From an uncultured Collinsella sp. (GTDB taxonomy: Bacteria; Actinomycetota; Coriobacteriia; Coriobacteriales; Coriobacteriaceae), in the NCBI GenBank assembly GCA_902482035.1, contig CABSYW010000027.1, forward strand, positions 1-36,156: a DNA stretch of 36,156 nucleotides, read 5' to 3'. Below the pieces are notes generated by a model, which searched no databases, had not been told where the DNA came from, and saw only the letters and a program-made list of their open reading frames with translations. Below are positions 14,839 through 23,047 of this stretch, in pieces. Within the stretch, counting starts at the first letter, position 1; every line of letters starts with the position of its first letter. The position numbers and the translations under genes were made by a program.

Positions 14839-17289
14839 CTAAATCAGCCTAAAATGCTCGAGCGCCGCAACGACACCGTCGTGATCGACGGTGTCGGTCA
14901 CGTAATCGGCCTTATCCTTGAGATAGTCCGGCGCATTGCCCATGGCGATACCGACATCGACGGCGTTCATCAGCGAGACGTCATTGCTAGCGTCGCCGAT
15001 GCCGTATACGGTTCCGTGGTGGGGATCGAGGGCATCGAGTACAGACTGGATGCCCCCGCGCTTCGTGCATTCGCGGGGCGAGATTTCGGTTACCTCGAGT
15101 TCGAGCTCGTTAAAGCACAGCAGCGGCTCAAGTGCCTTATCTTGGGCGATGCGGTTGGCGAGCGATGTAGACATCAAGATCTTGTAGACACTGTAATGTT
15201 GCAGCTGCGTGACTGCGTCGCCCAGGGTGCGCGCGTATCCGGGGGCATCGGGGGCATCGGCACTCATGCGCACGACGCCGTTGAGGCCCTCAAAGCGGAT
15301 GACCTCGCCCGATTGCTCAAGGTAGGGGGCAAGACGCTGCAGCATACTGGGCGTCATCGACAGATCGCGAATTGCGTGTCCGTTGATCTCGGCGTAACCG
15401 CCTGCAAGACAGACGATGCCGGTCCAGGGCAGCTCAAGAAGTTTGGGGTGGATGCAGCTCAGGGTGCGTCCCGTGCAGATAAAGGCCATGTTGCCGTTGG
15501 CGACAAACTCGCGGATGGCCTGCGAGACCGCCTCGTTGGGGTAGGGGGAGAGGTCCCGCTCGTCTTCGGGAAGGTCTTGGGCGAGCCTGGGGTCTTGCCA
15601 GGCGAGCGTTCCGTCGATATCGAAGAAGCAAATATCGCCGCGCTTATGGGCTGCGCTGGCGGCGGGGGAGGCCGAGGCGGTGGGCACAAATTCCGGCTCG
15701 AGGCCCATGATCTGGTCAAAATGCTCTTTAACGCGGGGAACGGAGATGCCGATGACCACCTGGGCGGTCTTGTCCGTAATGATGAGGCCCTTGGCGCCCA
15801 CCGCGACAAACGACGCGTTATCTGCAACGATGGAAGGGTCTGCGACCTCGACGCGCAGGCGCGTGGCGCAGTTGGTTGCGCCCACAATATTGCCAACGCC
15901 ACCTAAAAGCTGAATTACCCGCTCAGCGAGGACGTGATCTTGATCGGATCGACTATTGACCTCGTCATTGGGAGATTGCTCTTTGGCAAAGCCGCTTTCC
16001 GTTAAAGGATCGATTGCCGCGCGATTGGCGACATGATCCTCGCGGCCCGGCGTCTTAAGGTCATAGATCAAGATGAGTGCTCGAAAACTAACAAAAAAGA
16101 TGAGGCTAAAGGCAAGGCCGATACCGAGCGCCAAAAGATAGGCACCGGCATGCGTGCGCATGAGCGGAATAAAGTTGAAGGCTGCCATCTCCATGAGGCC
16201 GCCCGAGAAGATGCCGACGATGCCAAAGAGATTCATGGTTGTGGCAAGGCAAGACGATAAGACGGCGTAGAGAAAAAAGAGCCCGGGGTGGGTGAACATA
16301 AAGAGAAACTCGAGTGGCTCGGTAACGCCGCAAACCACCGAGGCGATGATGGCGGGAACAAGGATGACCCTGAGGCCGGCGCGGCGTTCTGGTTTTGCGG
16401 TGGAGTAGAACGCGGCTGCGATGGCGGGAAGGCCAAAGAGCTTGACCCAGCCGGTGGCGGTAAAACCGGCCCACGGCGCAAGTTCATTAAGGGGGCGCGT
16501 GCTATGGGAGAGGATGGGGAGCAAGCTGCTCCACGTGGCGTAGATGCCGTCGTTAATGACCAGGTTGTCGTAGTAGATCGGCATGTAGAGCAGGTGGTGC
16601 AGCCCCATGGGCTCGAGCGCTCGCTCCAAAAACACAAAGATGCCCACGCCAAAGGGGCCGACGCTCGTAAGTGCATGGCGCAGCGTTTCGGTCATTGCGT
16701 ATACGGAGGGCACGATGGCGGCCGAGATAGCGGCAAGGGCAAACACGGCAAAAAAGCTGATGAGGTAGACCAGCGAGGAGCCCGAGAAGGTGCCGAGCCA
16801 ATCGGGAACCTTGGCATCGTAGAAGCGGTCATGGATGGCGACGACGGTTGCCGATACCACCAGCGGGCCGATAATGCCGGTGTCGAGCGTCTTGATGCCG
16901 TCGATGACGGTGATACCGTTGGCGGGGGTCAAGGATGACGGGTACTTAAGCCCAAGGTTGTCTCCGCTCAGCTTAATGATCTCGCTCAAAAAGAAGCAGT
17001 AGGCAAAATAGGCGACGAGTGCCTCGAGGCAGCAACGAGCCGGCTGCTTTCGGGCAAGGCCGATGGGCAGCGCTACGGCAAACAGGAGCGGAAGGCGTTT
17101 AAAGACCGTCCACGAGCCGCGCTGGATGATAGCCCAGAAAACGTACCAAGGGGTTCCGTATACGGCGAGGTCGCCGACGATGTCCGCGGTTGTTGCGAGA
17201 GCGGAGATGCCGACCATAAGGCCCGATATGGAAAACAGCATGGCGGGCGCGAACATTGCCCCGCCAAAACGTTGGATTTTCTGCAGCAT
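14839..17289 (-). CDS. PTS sugar permease EIIC-EIIB fused to a Cof-type HAD phosphatase
   Basis: 816 residues with three parts. Residues 1 to about 390 are the membrane EIIC domain of the glucose/maltose group (FGGAMFAPAMLFSISGLMVG at the start, GVTEPLEFLFMF as the substrate-site motif). Residues about 425-510 are EIIB with the phosphorylated Cys in GATNCATRLR. Residues about 545-816 are a HAD-IIB (Cof-type) hydrolase: nucleophile Asp in FFDIDGTLAW, Thr in ICTGRTLS, and GIGDASNDVSLM. No EIIA domain is attached or nearby. EII proteins import and phosphorylate a sugar; a fused phosphatase could remove that phosphate or act on a derived sugar phosphate. GGGAGG precedes the ATG. It is divergent from a GntR regulator gene and a GTTTAAAC palindrome lies in the promoter region. 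Confidence 0.9.
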   Translation of the reverse strand: MLQKIQRFGGAMFAPAMLFSISGLMVGISALATTADIVGDLAVYGTPWYVFWAIIQRGSWTVFKRLPLLFAVALPIGLARKQPARCCLEALVAYFAYCFFLSEIIKLSGDNLGLKYPSSLTPANGITVIDGIKTLDTGIIGPLVVSATVVAIHDRFYDAKVPDWLGTFSGSSLVYLISFFAVFALAAISAAIVPSVYAMTETLRHALTSVGPFGVGIFVFLERALEPMGLHHLLYMPIYYDNLVINDGIYATWSSLLPILSHSTRPLNELAPWAGFTATGWVKLFGLPAIAAAFYSTAKPERRAGLRVILVPAIIASVVCGVTEPLEFLFMFTHPGLFFLYAVLSSCLATTMNLFGIVGIFSGGLMEMAAFNFIPLMRTHAGAYLLALGIGLAFSLIFFVSFRALILIYDLKTPGREDHVANRAAIDPLTESGFAKEQSPNDEVNSRSDQDHVLAERVIQLLGGVGNIVGATNCATRLRVEVADPSIVADNASFVAVGAKGLIITDKTAQVVIGISVPRVKEHFDQIMGLEPEFVPTASASPAASAAHKRGDICFFDIDGTLAWQDPRLAQDLPEDERDLSPYPNEAVSQAIREFVANGNMAFICTGRTLSCIHPKLLELPWTGIVCLAGGYAEINGHAIRDLSMTPSMLQRLAPYLEQSGEVIRFEGLNGVVRMSADAPDAPGYARTLGDAVTQLQHYSVYKILMSTSLANRIAQDKALEPLLCFNELELEVTEISPRECTKRGGIQSVLDALDPHHGTVYGIGDASNDVSLMNAVDVGIAMGNAPDYLKDKADYVTDTVDHDGVVAALEHFRLI

Positions 17290-17330
17290 GTTCTGCCTCC
17301 CGAATATCGAGGTGCGTTGCGCGTGGGGAA

Positions 17331-17342
17331 ACGTTTAAACAA
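17331..17342. promoter_or_regulatory. Candidate GntR operator upstream of the PTS gene
   Basis: ACGTTTAAACAA contains the full palindrome GTTTAAAC and matches 10 of 12 bases of TTGTTTAAACAA, the form shared by sites at 17453, 18348, 18423 and 27446. It lies 42 bases upstream of the PTS start codon. Confidence 0.5.
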
Positions 17343-17452
17343 TGGATTCATTGTAGAGGACTGGACGATTGCCGTGCCGGCAGTTTTGAGCGAAACCGAT
17401 TTGGGCACGACAGGAGCCGCCAACGGTTAAATATTGTCGCTTTACCGATAAT

Positions 17453-17464
17453 CGGTTTAAACAA
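17453..17464. promoter_or_regulatory. Candidate GntR operator upstream of the GntR gene
   Basis: CGGTTTAAACAA contains GTTTAAAC and lies 52 bases upstream of the regulator's start codon, consistent with autoregulation. Confidence 0.5.
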
Positions 17465-17516
17465 CTTTAAGAAATGCTATCGTGCCTAGCCAGCAAGAAG
17501 ATGCAGAGGTGAAACA

Positions 17517-18236
17517 ATGCCAAAAGCGATTTACGAAGGAATCTACCGCGAGATCCGTTCGCGCATCATTAACGGGACCTATGCGTTTCAGGAGATGCTG
17601 CCAACCGAAGCCGAGCTGACCGCGGAATTTGGCTGCACGCGCAATACCGTCCGCCGCGCTTTGAGCATGCTGGCAGACGAGATGTTTGTGCAGCCCATAC
17701 ACGGCAAGGGCGTGCGCGTTATTTGGCTCAAGGGCGAAACCGACATGCTGGGCGCGCTCGAGGAAGTCGAGTCGTTTGGCGAATTTGCAAAGCGCAACAA
17801 TGCCGTCGCATCGACCGAGGTCAAGTCTTTTGAACATTTGATTTGCACTGAGCAACTCTCTCGTCGCCTGGGCTTTAAGGTGGGCGAGGAGTTGATTCGC
17901 GTGGTGCGTGTCCGAAGCCTTAACGGCAATGCACGCCAAGTAGACCATGGTTACTTTTTGGAGTCGATCGCCAAGGGCCTGACGCCCGAGATCGCCGCAA
18001 AATCAATTTACGACTATCTGGAGCACAAACGCGGCGTCAAGGTGATGGCGAGCCGTCGTACGGTGAGTGTCGAGCTCGCCAACGATGAGGACTGCAGCTA
18101 CTTGGACCTTGGCAAGTACAATTGCGTCGCCGTTATGGAGAGCCAGTCGTACACCTCGGACGGCATCTTGTTCGAGGTCACGCATGCCCGCACGCATCCC
18201 GAGATCTTCCACTACCGCGTCAACTCCAAGCGATAG
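17517..18236 (+). CDS. GntR-family (HutC/UTRA) transcriptional regulator
   Basis: Effector-controlled DNA-binding protein of 239 residues. The N-terminal winged helix (about 1-70) shows AIYEGIYREIRSRIINGTY, LPTEAELTAEFGCTRNTVRR and the wing VQPIHGKGVRVIW. The UTRA ligand domain follows (about 90-235), with VGEELIRVVRVRSLNG and NDEDCSYLDLGKYNCVAVME. In this subfamily, sugar phosphates or amino acid derivatives are usual ligands. AGAGGTGAAACA precedes the ATG. The gene lies between the PTS-HAD gene (divergent) and the ABC sugar operon (downstream), each of which has the same palindrome upstream, so control of alpha-glucoside uptake is the best guess. Confidence 0.9.
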   Translation: MPKAIYEGIYREIRSRIINGTYAFQEMLPTEAELTAEFGCTRNTVRRALSMLADEMFVQPIHGKGVRVIWLKGETDMLGALEEVESFGEFAKRNNAVASTEVKSFEHLICTEQLSRRLGFKVGEELIRVVRVRSLNGNARQVDHGYFLESIAKGLTPEIAAKSIYDYLEHKRGVKVMASRRTVSVELANDEDCSYLDLGKYNCVAVMESQSYTSDGILFEVTHARTHPEIFHYRVNSKR

Positions 18237-18277
18237 CCGGCTAGCTCGCAGCCTGACGAGACTCATGCCATCAAAGC

Positions 18278-18326
18278 GAAAACGCCCGGTCAAACCGACG
18301 ATACATCGGCTTGACCGGGCGTTTTC
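18278..18326. terminator. Terminator after the GntR gene
   Basis: GAAAACGCCCGGTCAA pairs with TTGACCGGGCGTTTTC around a smaller CCGA / TCGG stem. The + strand tail TTTTCTCT and the A-rich left flank make it a terminator in either direction. Confidence 0.9.
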
Positions 18327-18347
18327 TCTGCATTAGATAACAAATAA

Positions 18348-18359
18348 TTGTTTATACAA
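18348..18359. promoter_or_regulatory. Candidate GntR operator 1 upstream of the ABC operon
   Basis: TTGTTTATACAA differs from TTGTTTAAACAA at one base. It lies between the GntR terminator and the binding-protein gene. Confidence 0.5.
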
Positions 18360-18422
18360 AACTTGTCAAGTATCAAGTTGAAATTACCGTTCACCGAAGT
18401 TTTTCTACCGCTCTAGTAATAC

Positions 18423-18434
18423 TTGTTCAAACAA
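18423..18434. promoter_or_regulatory. Candidate GntR operator 2 upstream of the ABC operon
   Basis: TTGTTCAAACAA differs from TTGTTTAAACAA at one base and is 75 bases from operator 1, about seven helical turns. TATTGT at 18449-18454 may be the -10 element, and TTGTTC within the site could serve as a -35, though the spacing is long. Confidence 0.5.
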
Positions 18435-18542
18435 CTAGCCAAATAGCGTATTGTACAAATCAGCAAAAGGGGCAAAGTCCCCGAGCCAATCTCCGAAGGC
18501 GGCGGCAAAGGGTGCCGCCACGGTGTGAAAGGGTGGATTGTA

Positions 18543-19859
18543 ATGAAGAACGAAATGAGCAGAAGGCAGTTCCTGGGCTTTGCTGGTTCCGCGGCTGCGG
18601 TTCTTGGTCTGGGTCTCGTGGGCTGCGGTGGCTCCGCCGGCTCCGGCTCCTCTGCTTCTGGTGACGCTGCCGAGGTCTACTTCCTCCAATTCAAGCCCGA
18701 GGTCGACAAGGAGTGGAAGGAGATCGCCAAGGCGTACAAGAAGGAGAAGGGCGTCGAGGTCAAGATCGTGACCGCCGCCTCCAACACCTACGAGGAGAAG
18801 CTCAAGTCCGAGATGTCCAAGAGCTCCGCTCCGACCCTGTTCCAGGTCAATGGCCCCACCGGTCTTAAGAACTGGAAGGATTACTGCGCCGACCTGTCCG
18901 ATACCAAGCTCCGCGGTGAGCTCATTGACGACTCCCTGGCTCTGCAGTCCGACGGCAAGGATGTGTGCATCGACTGGGTTCAGGAGAGCTTCGGCATCAT
19001 CTACAACAAGCAGCTGCTCGAGAAGGCTGGCTACAAGGCCGAGGACATCAACTCCTTCGACAAGCTGAAGGCTTGTGCCGACGACATCCAGGCCCGCAAG
19101 GACGAGCTTGGTGTCGAGGGTGCCTTCACTTCCGCCGGCATGGACGACTCCTCCAGCTGGCGCTACACCACCCACCTCGCCAACATGCCGCTCTACTACG
19201 AGTTCGAGAAGGAGCACAACCAGGAGGACGACGAGATCAAGGGCGAGTTCCTCGACAACTACAAGCAGATCTTCGACCTGTACATCACCGACTCCACCTG
19301 CGATCCTTCGCAGCTCGCTTCCAAGACCGGCGACGATGCTACCAACGAGTTCGCAACCGGCAAGGCCGTCTTCTACCAGAACGGCTCTTGGGCCTACTCT
19401 GACCTCGTCAAGGCCGGCATGACCGACGATCAGATTGGCATGATGCCCATCTACATCGGTGTTGACGGCGAGGAGAACCAGGGCCTGTGCTCCGGCGGCG
19501 AGAACTACTGGTGCGTCAGTTCCCAGGCTTCCGAGGATGCCCAGAAGGCCACCGAGGACTTCATGTATTGGTGCGTCACCGCTGACACCCCGACCAGCAT
19601 CATCGCCGACAAGATGGGTCTGACCGCTCCGTTCAAGAGCGCCAAGGAGACCACCAACGTCTTCTCGCAGCAGGCCGTTGCCATGGCCAAGGACGGCAAG
19701 AAGACCGTCGCTTGGGACTTCGTTTACATCCCCTCTGAGGAGTGGAAGAAGAACCTCAAGCAGGCTCTGATTGCCTATGCTGCCGACAACAGCAAGTGGG
19801 ATGGCGTCAAGAACGCCTTCGTCGATGGCTGGAAGACCGAGAAGGCTGCTTCCGAGTAA
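18543..19859 (+). CDS. ABC sugar-binding lipoprotein (maltose/MalE-like cluster)
   Basis: Extracellular solute-binding protein of 438 residues that captures a sugar or oligosaccharide for the downstream permeases. The signal region MKNEMSRRQFLGFAGSAAAV contains a twin-arginine motif (SRRQFLG), and a lipobox LVGC follows near residue 30, so it is probably exported folded and then lipid-anchored. The mature protein shows family 1 features: EEKLKSEMSKSSAPTLFQVN, FATGKAVFYQNGSWAY and QGLCSGGENYWCVSS. ATG at 18543 is chosen because AAAGGGTGG precedes it; a GTG at 18525 in the same frame lacks support. Codon bias is strong, as expected for the most abundant component. Ligand identity is inferred only from the neighbours glgP and malQ. 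Confidence 0.9.
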   Translation: MKNEMSRRQFLGFAGSAAAVLGLGLVGCGGSAGSGSSASGDAAEVYFLQFKPEVDKEWKEIAKAYKKEKGVEVKIVTAASNTYEEKLKSEMSKSSAPTLFQVNGPTGLKNWKDYCADLSDTKLRGELIDDSLALQSDGKDVCIDWVQESFGIIYNKQLLEKAGYKAEDINSFDKLKACADDIQARKDELGVEGAFTSAGMDDSSSWRYTTHLANMPLYYEFEKEHNQEDDEIKGEFLDNYKQIFDLYITDSTCDPSQLASKTGDDATNEFATGKAVFYQNGSWAYSDLVKAGMTDDQIGMMPIYIGVDGEENQGLCSGGENYWCVSSQASEDAQKATEDFMYWCVTADTPTSIIADKMGLTAPFKSAKETTNVFSQQAVAMAKDGKKTVAWDFVYIPSEEWKKNLKQALIAYAADNSKWDGVKNAFVDGWKTEKAASE

Positions 19860-19890
19860 GCAGTTGCTGCCCAAGCTATCTGATTAGCGA

Positions 19891-19926
19891 CAGGGGGCGG
19901 GCAGACGTTGGTTTGCCCGCCCCCTG
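19891..19926 (+). other. Intercistronic hairpin between binding protein and permease genes
   Basis: CAGGGGGCGGGCA (19891-19903) pairs with TGCCCGCCCCCTG (19914-19926), 13 bp, with no T-tract. Such hairpins in sugar ABC operons often protect the binding-protein mRNA so that it is made in excess over the permeases. Confidence 0.8.
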
Positions 19927-19946
19927 CATATTGAAAGGACCCTTTT

Positions 19947-20801
19947 ATGGGCAAAGCACTCAAGCGCTGGTGGCCGCTCTTTATGCTGCCCACGTGCCTG
20001 GCGTTTATGATCGGGTTCGTGATCCCTTTTATCCAGGGCTTCTATCTCTCGTTCTGCCAGTTTATTACCATTAACAACACGCATTTTGTCGGTATCAAGA
20101 ATTACGTGCGCGCGCTGTCCGATTCGCAGTTTGCTACGTCGTTCTTCTTTACGGTGGCGTTTGCCTTCCTGTCGACGGTGCTTATCAACGTGATTGCCCT
20201 CGCCATCGCGCAGGCGCTCACCCGCAAGGCGCTCAAGGGCACCAACATCTTCCGTACGATCTTCTTTATGCCTAACCTGATCGGCGGCATCGTGCTGGGC
20301 TACATTTGGCAGATTCTGATCAACTGCCTGCTCTCCAACGTGGGCGCCCAGCTCATCGCGCTTAACTCTGCTGCTGGATTCTGGGGCCTTATCATCCTGA
20401 CCCTGTGGCAGCAGGTCGGCTACATGATGATTATCTACATCGCTGGTCTGCAGTCCATTCCGTCCGACTACATCGAGGCCGCCAAGGTCGACGGCGCCAC
20501 GGCATGGCAGACGTTTTGGAAGGTTAAGATCCCTAACCTGATGCCGACCATCACCATCTGCCTGTTCCTGTCCATCACCAACGGCTTTAAGCTGTTCGAC
20601 CAGAACCTCGCCCTTACCGGCGGCGCCCCCGCGCACTCCACCGAGATGCTCGCCCTGAACATCTACAACACGTTCTATTCGCGTGCCGGTATCGCATGGC
20701 AGGGCATCGGTCAGGCCAAGGCAGTTATCTTCTGCATCCTGGTCGTAGCCATCTCCATGATCCAGCTTAAGGCCACGAGGTCCAAGGAGGTGCAGCAGTA
20801 A
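19947..20801 (+). CDS. ABC sugar permease, MalF-like
   Basis: First membrane subunit of the importer, 284 residues with several hydrophobic segments. The cytoplasmic EAA loop that docks on the ATPase reads YIEAAKVDGATAWQTFWKVKIP near residue 175. The start (GKALKRWWPLFMLPTCLAF) is typical of the family. GAAAGGA precedes the ATG. Its stop codon overlaps the next start in a TAATG arrangement, which ties expression of the two permeases together. Confidence 0.93.
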   Translation: MGKALKRWWPLFMLPTCLAFMIGFVIPFIQGFYLSFCQFITINNTHFVGIKNYVRALSDSQFATSFFFTVAFAFLSTVLINVIALAIAQALTRKALKGTNIFRTIFFMPNLIGGIVLGYIWQILINCLLSNVGAQLIALNSAAGFWGLIILTLWQQVGYMMIIYIAGLQSIPSDYIEAAKVDGATAWQTFWKVKIPNLMPTITICLFLSITNGFKLFDQNLALTGGAPAHSTEMLALNIYNTFYSRAGIAWQGIGQAKAVIFCILVVAISMIQLKATRSKEVQQ

Positions 20802-21640
20802 TGAAACGCGATAAGGTTATCAACCGCGCGCTCTCGATCTTCTTTACGATTCTGTCGCTCGCATGGATCTACCCCGTGTTCATGATTGCGCTCAATTCCT
20901 TTAAGAAAGCGACCGCAATCAGCACCACCACGGCATTCGATCTGCTCACGCCCGAGACGTTCAACGGTCTCGCAAACTACGTGCACGCTCTTAACGAGCA
21001 GGGCTTTGCCTCGGCGTTTATGTACTCGCTCATCATCACGGTCACGTCGGTCGTTCTGATCTTGGTGTGCTGCTCCATGTGCGCTTGGTACGTAGTCCGT
21101 GTCAACAACAAGATCTCGAACTTCTTCTATTACCTGTTCGTCTTCTCGATGGTCGTGCCCTTCCAAATGCTCATGTTCACGCTGTCCAATTTGGCGGACC
21201 GCATCGGCTTTAACACGCCGTTCAACATCTGCTTTATCTATCTTGGCTTTGGCGCGGGCCTGGCGGTCTTTATGTTCGCCGGCTTTGTAAAGAACATTCC
21301 GCTCGAGATCGAAGAGGCGGCCATGATCGACGGCTGCAACCCGGTTCAGGTGTTCTTTAAGATCGTCCTTCCCATCATGAAGCCCACCTATCTTTCGGTC
21401 GGCATTCTCGAGACCATGTGGGTCTGGAACGACTATCTGCTGCCCTACCTTACCCTCGACTCCACCAAGTACAGGACCATTCCTATCTTGATCCAGTACT
21501 TCCGCGGCGGCTACGGCCACGTCGAGCTCGGTCCCATGATGGCCTGCATCATGATGGTCGTTATCCCCATCGTCATCATGTACATCCTCTGCCAGAAGTA
21601 CATCATCGACGGCGTGGTGGCAGGTGCCGTCAAGGGCTGA
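20801..21640 (+). CDS. ABC sugar permease, MalG-like
   Basis: Second membrane subunit, 279 residues. It has the EAA loop EIEEAAMIDGCNPVQVFFKIV near residue 170, followed by the LPIMKP segment, and the family C-terminus IIDGVVAGAVKG. The ATG overlaps the stop of the previous gene by one base. Together with the binding protein, MalF-like subunit and the ATPase at 21709 it makes a complete importer. Confidence 0.94.
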   Translation: MKRDKVINRALSIFFTILSLAWIYPVFMIALNSFKKATAISTTTAFDLLTPETFNGLANYVHALNEQGFASAFMYSLIITVTSVVLILVCCSMCAWYVVRVNNKISNFFYYLFVFSMVVPFQMLMFTLSNLADRIGFNTPFNICFIYLGFGAGLAVFMFAGFVKNIPLEIEEAAMIDGCNPVQVFFKIVLPIMKPTYLSVGILETMWVWNDYLLPYLTLDSTKYRTIPILIQYFRGGYGHVELGPMMACIMMVVIPIVIMYILCQKYIIDGVVAGAVKG

Positions 21641-21664
21641 TGCCGTAACTGTTTTGCAAGTTTC

Positions 21665-21691
21665 TGCGGCGCCCCTCAGCGCGGCGCCGCA
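21665..21691 (+). other. Intercistronic hairpin before the ATPase gene
   Basis: TGCGGCGCC (21665-21673) pairs with GGCGCCGCA (21683-21691). There is no T-tract, so it more likely shapes mRNA processing than ends transcription. Confidence 0.65.
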
Positions 21692-21708
21692 TATCGAAAG
21701 GTAAAGAC

Positions 21709-22908
21709 ATGGCCGAGATCGTTCTCAAACATGTTCAGAAGGTGTATCCCAACAACGAGTCCAAAAAGAAGGGCTTCTTTGGCAAAAAGAAGAAGACCGA
21801 GGAGAAGAAGCACAACCTCAAGGTTACCGAGGACGGCGTGCTCGCGGTAGAGGACTTTAATCTCACCGTGCATGACCAGGAGTTCGTCGTTCTCGTTGGC
21901 CCGTCTGGCTGCGGCAAGTCCACGACGATGCGCATGGTCGCTGGCCTGGAGGACATCACTTCGGGCGACGTGCTCATCGACGGCAAGCGCGTCAACGACG
22001 TGGCGCCCAAGGACCGCGACATTGCCATGGTGTTCCAGAGCTATGCTCTGTACCCCAATATGACGGTGTACGAGAACATGGCGTTTACGCTTGAGCTCAA
22101 GAAGGTCCCCAAGGACGAGATCGACCGTAAGGTTCGCTCTGCTGCCGAGATCCTGGGCATTACCGAGTACCTCGACCGTAAGCCCAAGGCGCTCTCGGGC
22201 GGTCAGCGTCAGCGCGTCGCCATCGGCCGCGCCATCGTGCGTGACCCCAAGGTCTTCCTGATGGACGAGCCGCTGTCTAACCTGGACGCCAAGCTCCGTA
22301 ACCAAATGCGTGCCGAGCTCATCAAGCTGCGTCACGAGATCAAGGGCACGTTCATCTACGTCACCCACGACCAGACCGAGGCCATGACCCTCGGCGATCG
22401 TATCGTGGTCATGAAGGACGGCGTCGTCCAGCAGATCGCCACCCCGCAGGAGGTCTTCAACCACCCCGCGAACATCTTCGTCGCCGGCTTTATCGGCGTG
22501 CCGCAGATGAACTTCTTCGATGCCCAGCTGGTGCACTCGGGCAACGGCTTTACCGTCAAGACCGAGGACATGAATGTGGCGCTCGCTCCCGAGACCTGCG
22601 CTCAGCTTGCTCTCAACTGGGACGGCGGCGACGTGAAGGAGATCACGGCCGGCGTGCGCCCCGAGCAGATTCTGCTTGCCGACAAGGACGAGGAGGGTGC
22701 GCTCCAGGGTACCGTCGAGGTGACCGAGCTCATGGGCTCGACCGAGCATGTCCACGTGACCGCTCCCGACGGCCAGTTTGTCCTGATCATTCCCGTTGTC
22801 GACCTTGAGGCCAAGGGTGCGCTCAAGGCTGGCGACACCATCTGGTTCAAGTTCGAGAAGAACGCGACCCACCTCTTCGATAAGGTCTCTGGCAAGAACC
22901 TTATCTAG
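21709..22908 (+). CDS. ABC sugar-importer ATPase (MsmK/UgpC/MalK type)
   Basis: ATP-hydrolysing subunit of 399 residues. Walker A is GPSGCGKSTTMRM, the Q-loop region is MVFQSYALYPNMTV, the signature is LSGGQRQRVAIGRA, Walker B is VFLMDEPLSNLD and the switch His is in VTHDQTEAM. The C-terminal third is the MalK-type regulatory domain. An unusual feature is a Lys-rich stretch of about 25 residues (from NNESKKKGFFGKKKKTEEKK) inserted after the first strand, at about residues 14-40, before the Walker A motif; relatives go almost directly from KVYP to the A-loop. ATPases of this group often serve several importers, so it may not be dedicated to this one. It sits last in the operon with GAAAGG before the start. 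Confidence 0.94.
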   Translation: MAEIVLKHVQKVYPNNESKKKGFFGKKKKTEEKKHNLKVTEDGVLAVEDFNLTVHDQEFVVLVGPSGCGKSTTMRMVAGLEDITSGDVLIDGKRVNDVAPKDRDIAMVFQSYALYPNMTVYENMAFTLELKKVPKDEIDRKVRSAAEILGITEYLDRKPKALSGGQRQRVAIGRAIVRDPKVFLMDEPLSNLDAKLRNQMRAELIKLRHEIKGTFIYVTHDQTEAMTLGDRIVVMKDGVVQQIATPQEVFNHPANIFVAGFIGVPQMNFFDAQLVHSGNGFTVKTEDMNVALAPETCAQLALNWDGGDVKEITAGVRPEQILLADKDEEGALQGTVEVTELMGSTEHVHVTAPDGQFVLIIPVVDLEAKGALKAGDTIWFKFEKNATHLFDKVSGKNLI

Positions 22909-22976
22909 GCCCGGTGCATCCAGGCCCTCCCTTTGGGCGACTGCGGCTTTGCCATCCTTTTGCCGTGGTCACATAT

Positions 22977-23022
22977 AAGGCTTCCCTCCCGTCCACTGGG
23001 CGAGAGGGAAGCCTTTCTTTAT
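22977..23022 (+). terminator. Terminator of the ABC operon
   Basis: AAGGCTTCCCTC (22977-22988) pairs with GAGGGAAGCCTT (23004-23015), and TCTTTAT follows. Confidence 0.88.
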
Positions 23023-23047
23023 GACGGGGTTGTCTGGTCGGTCGTTT

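Noticed and set aside
18435..19874. A 479-codon open frame on the - strand
   Set aside because: It mirrors the sugar-binding protein gene; Leu/Val/Gly-rich repetitive composition is typical of antisense frames.
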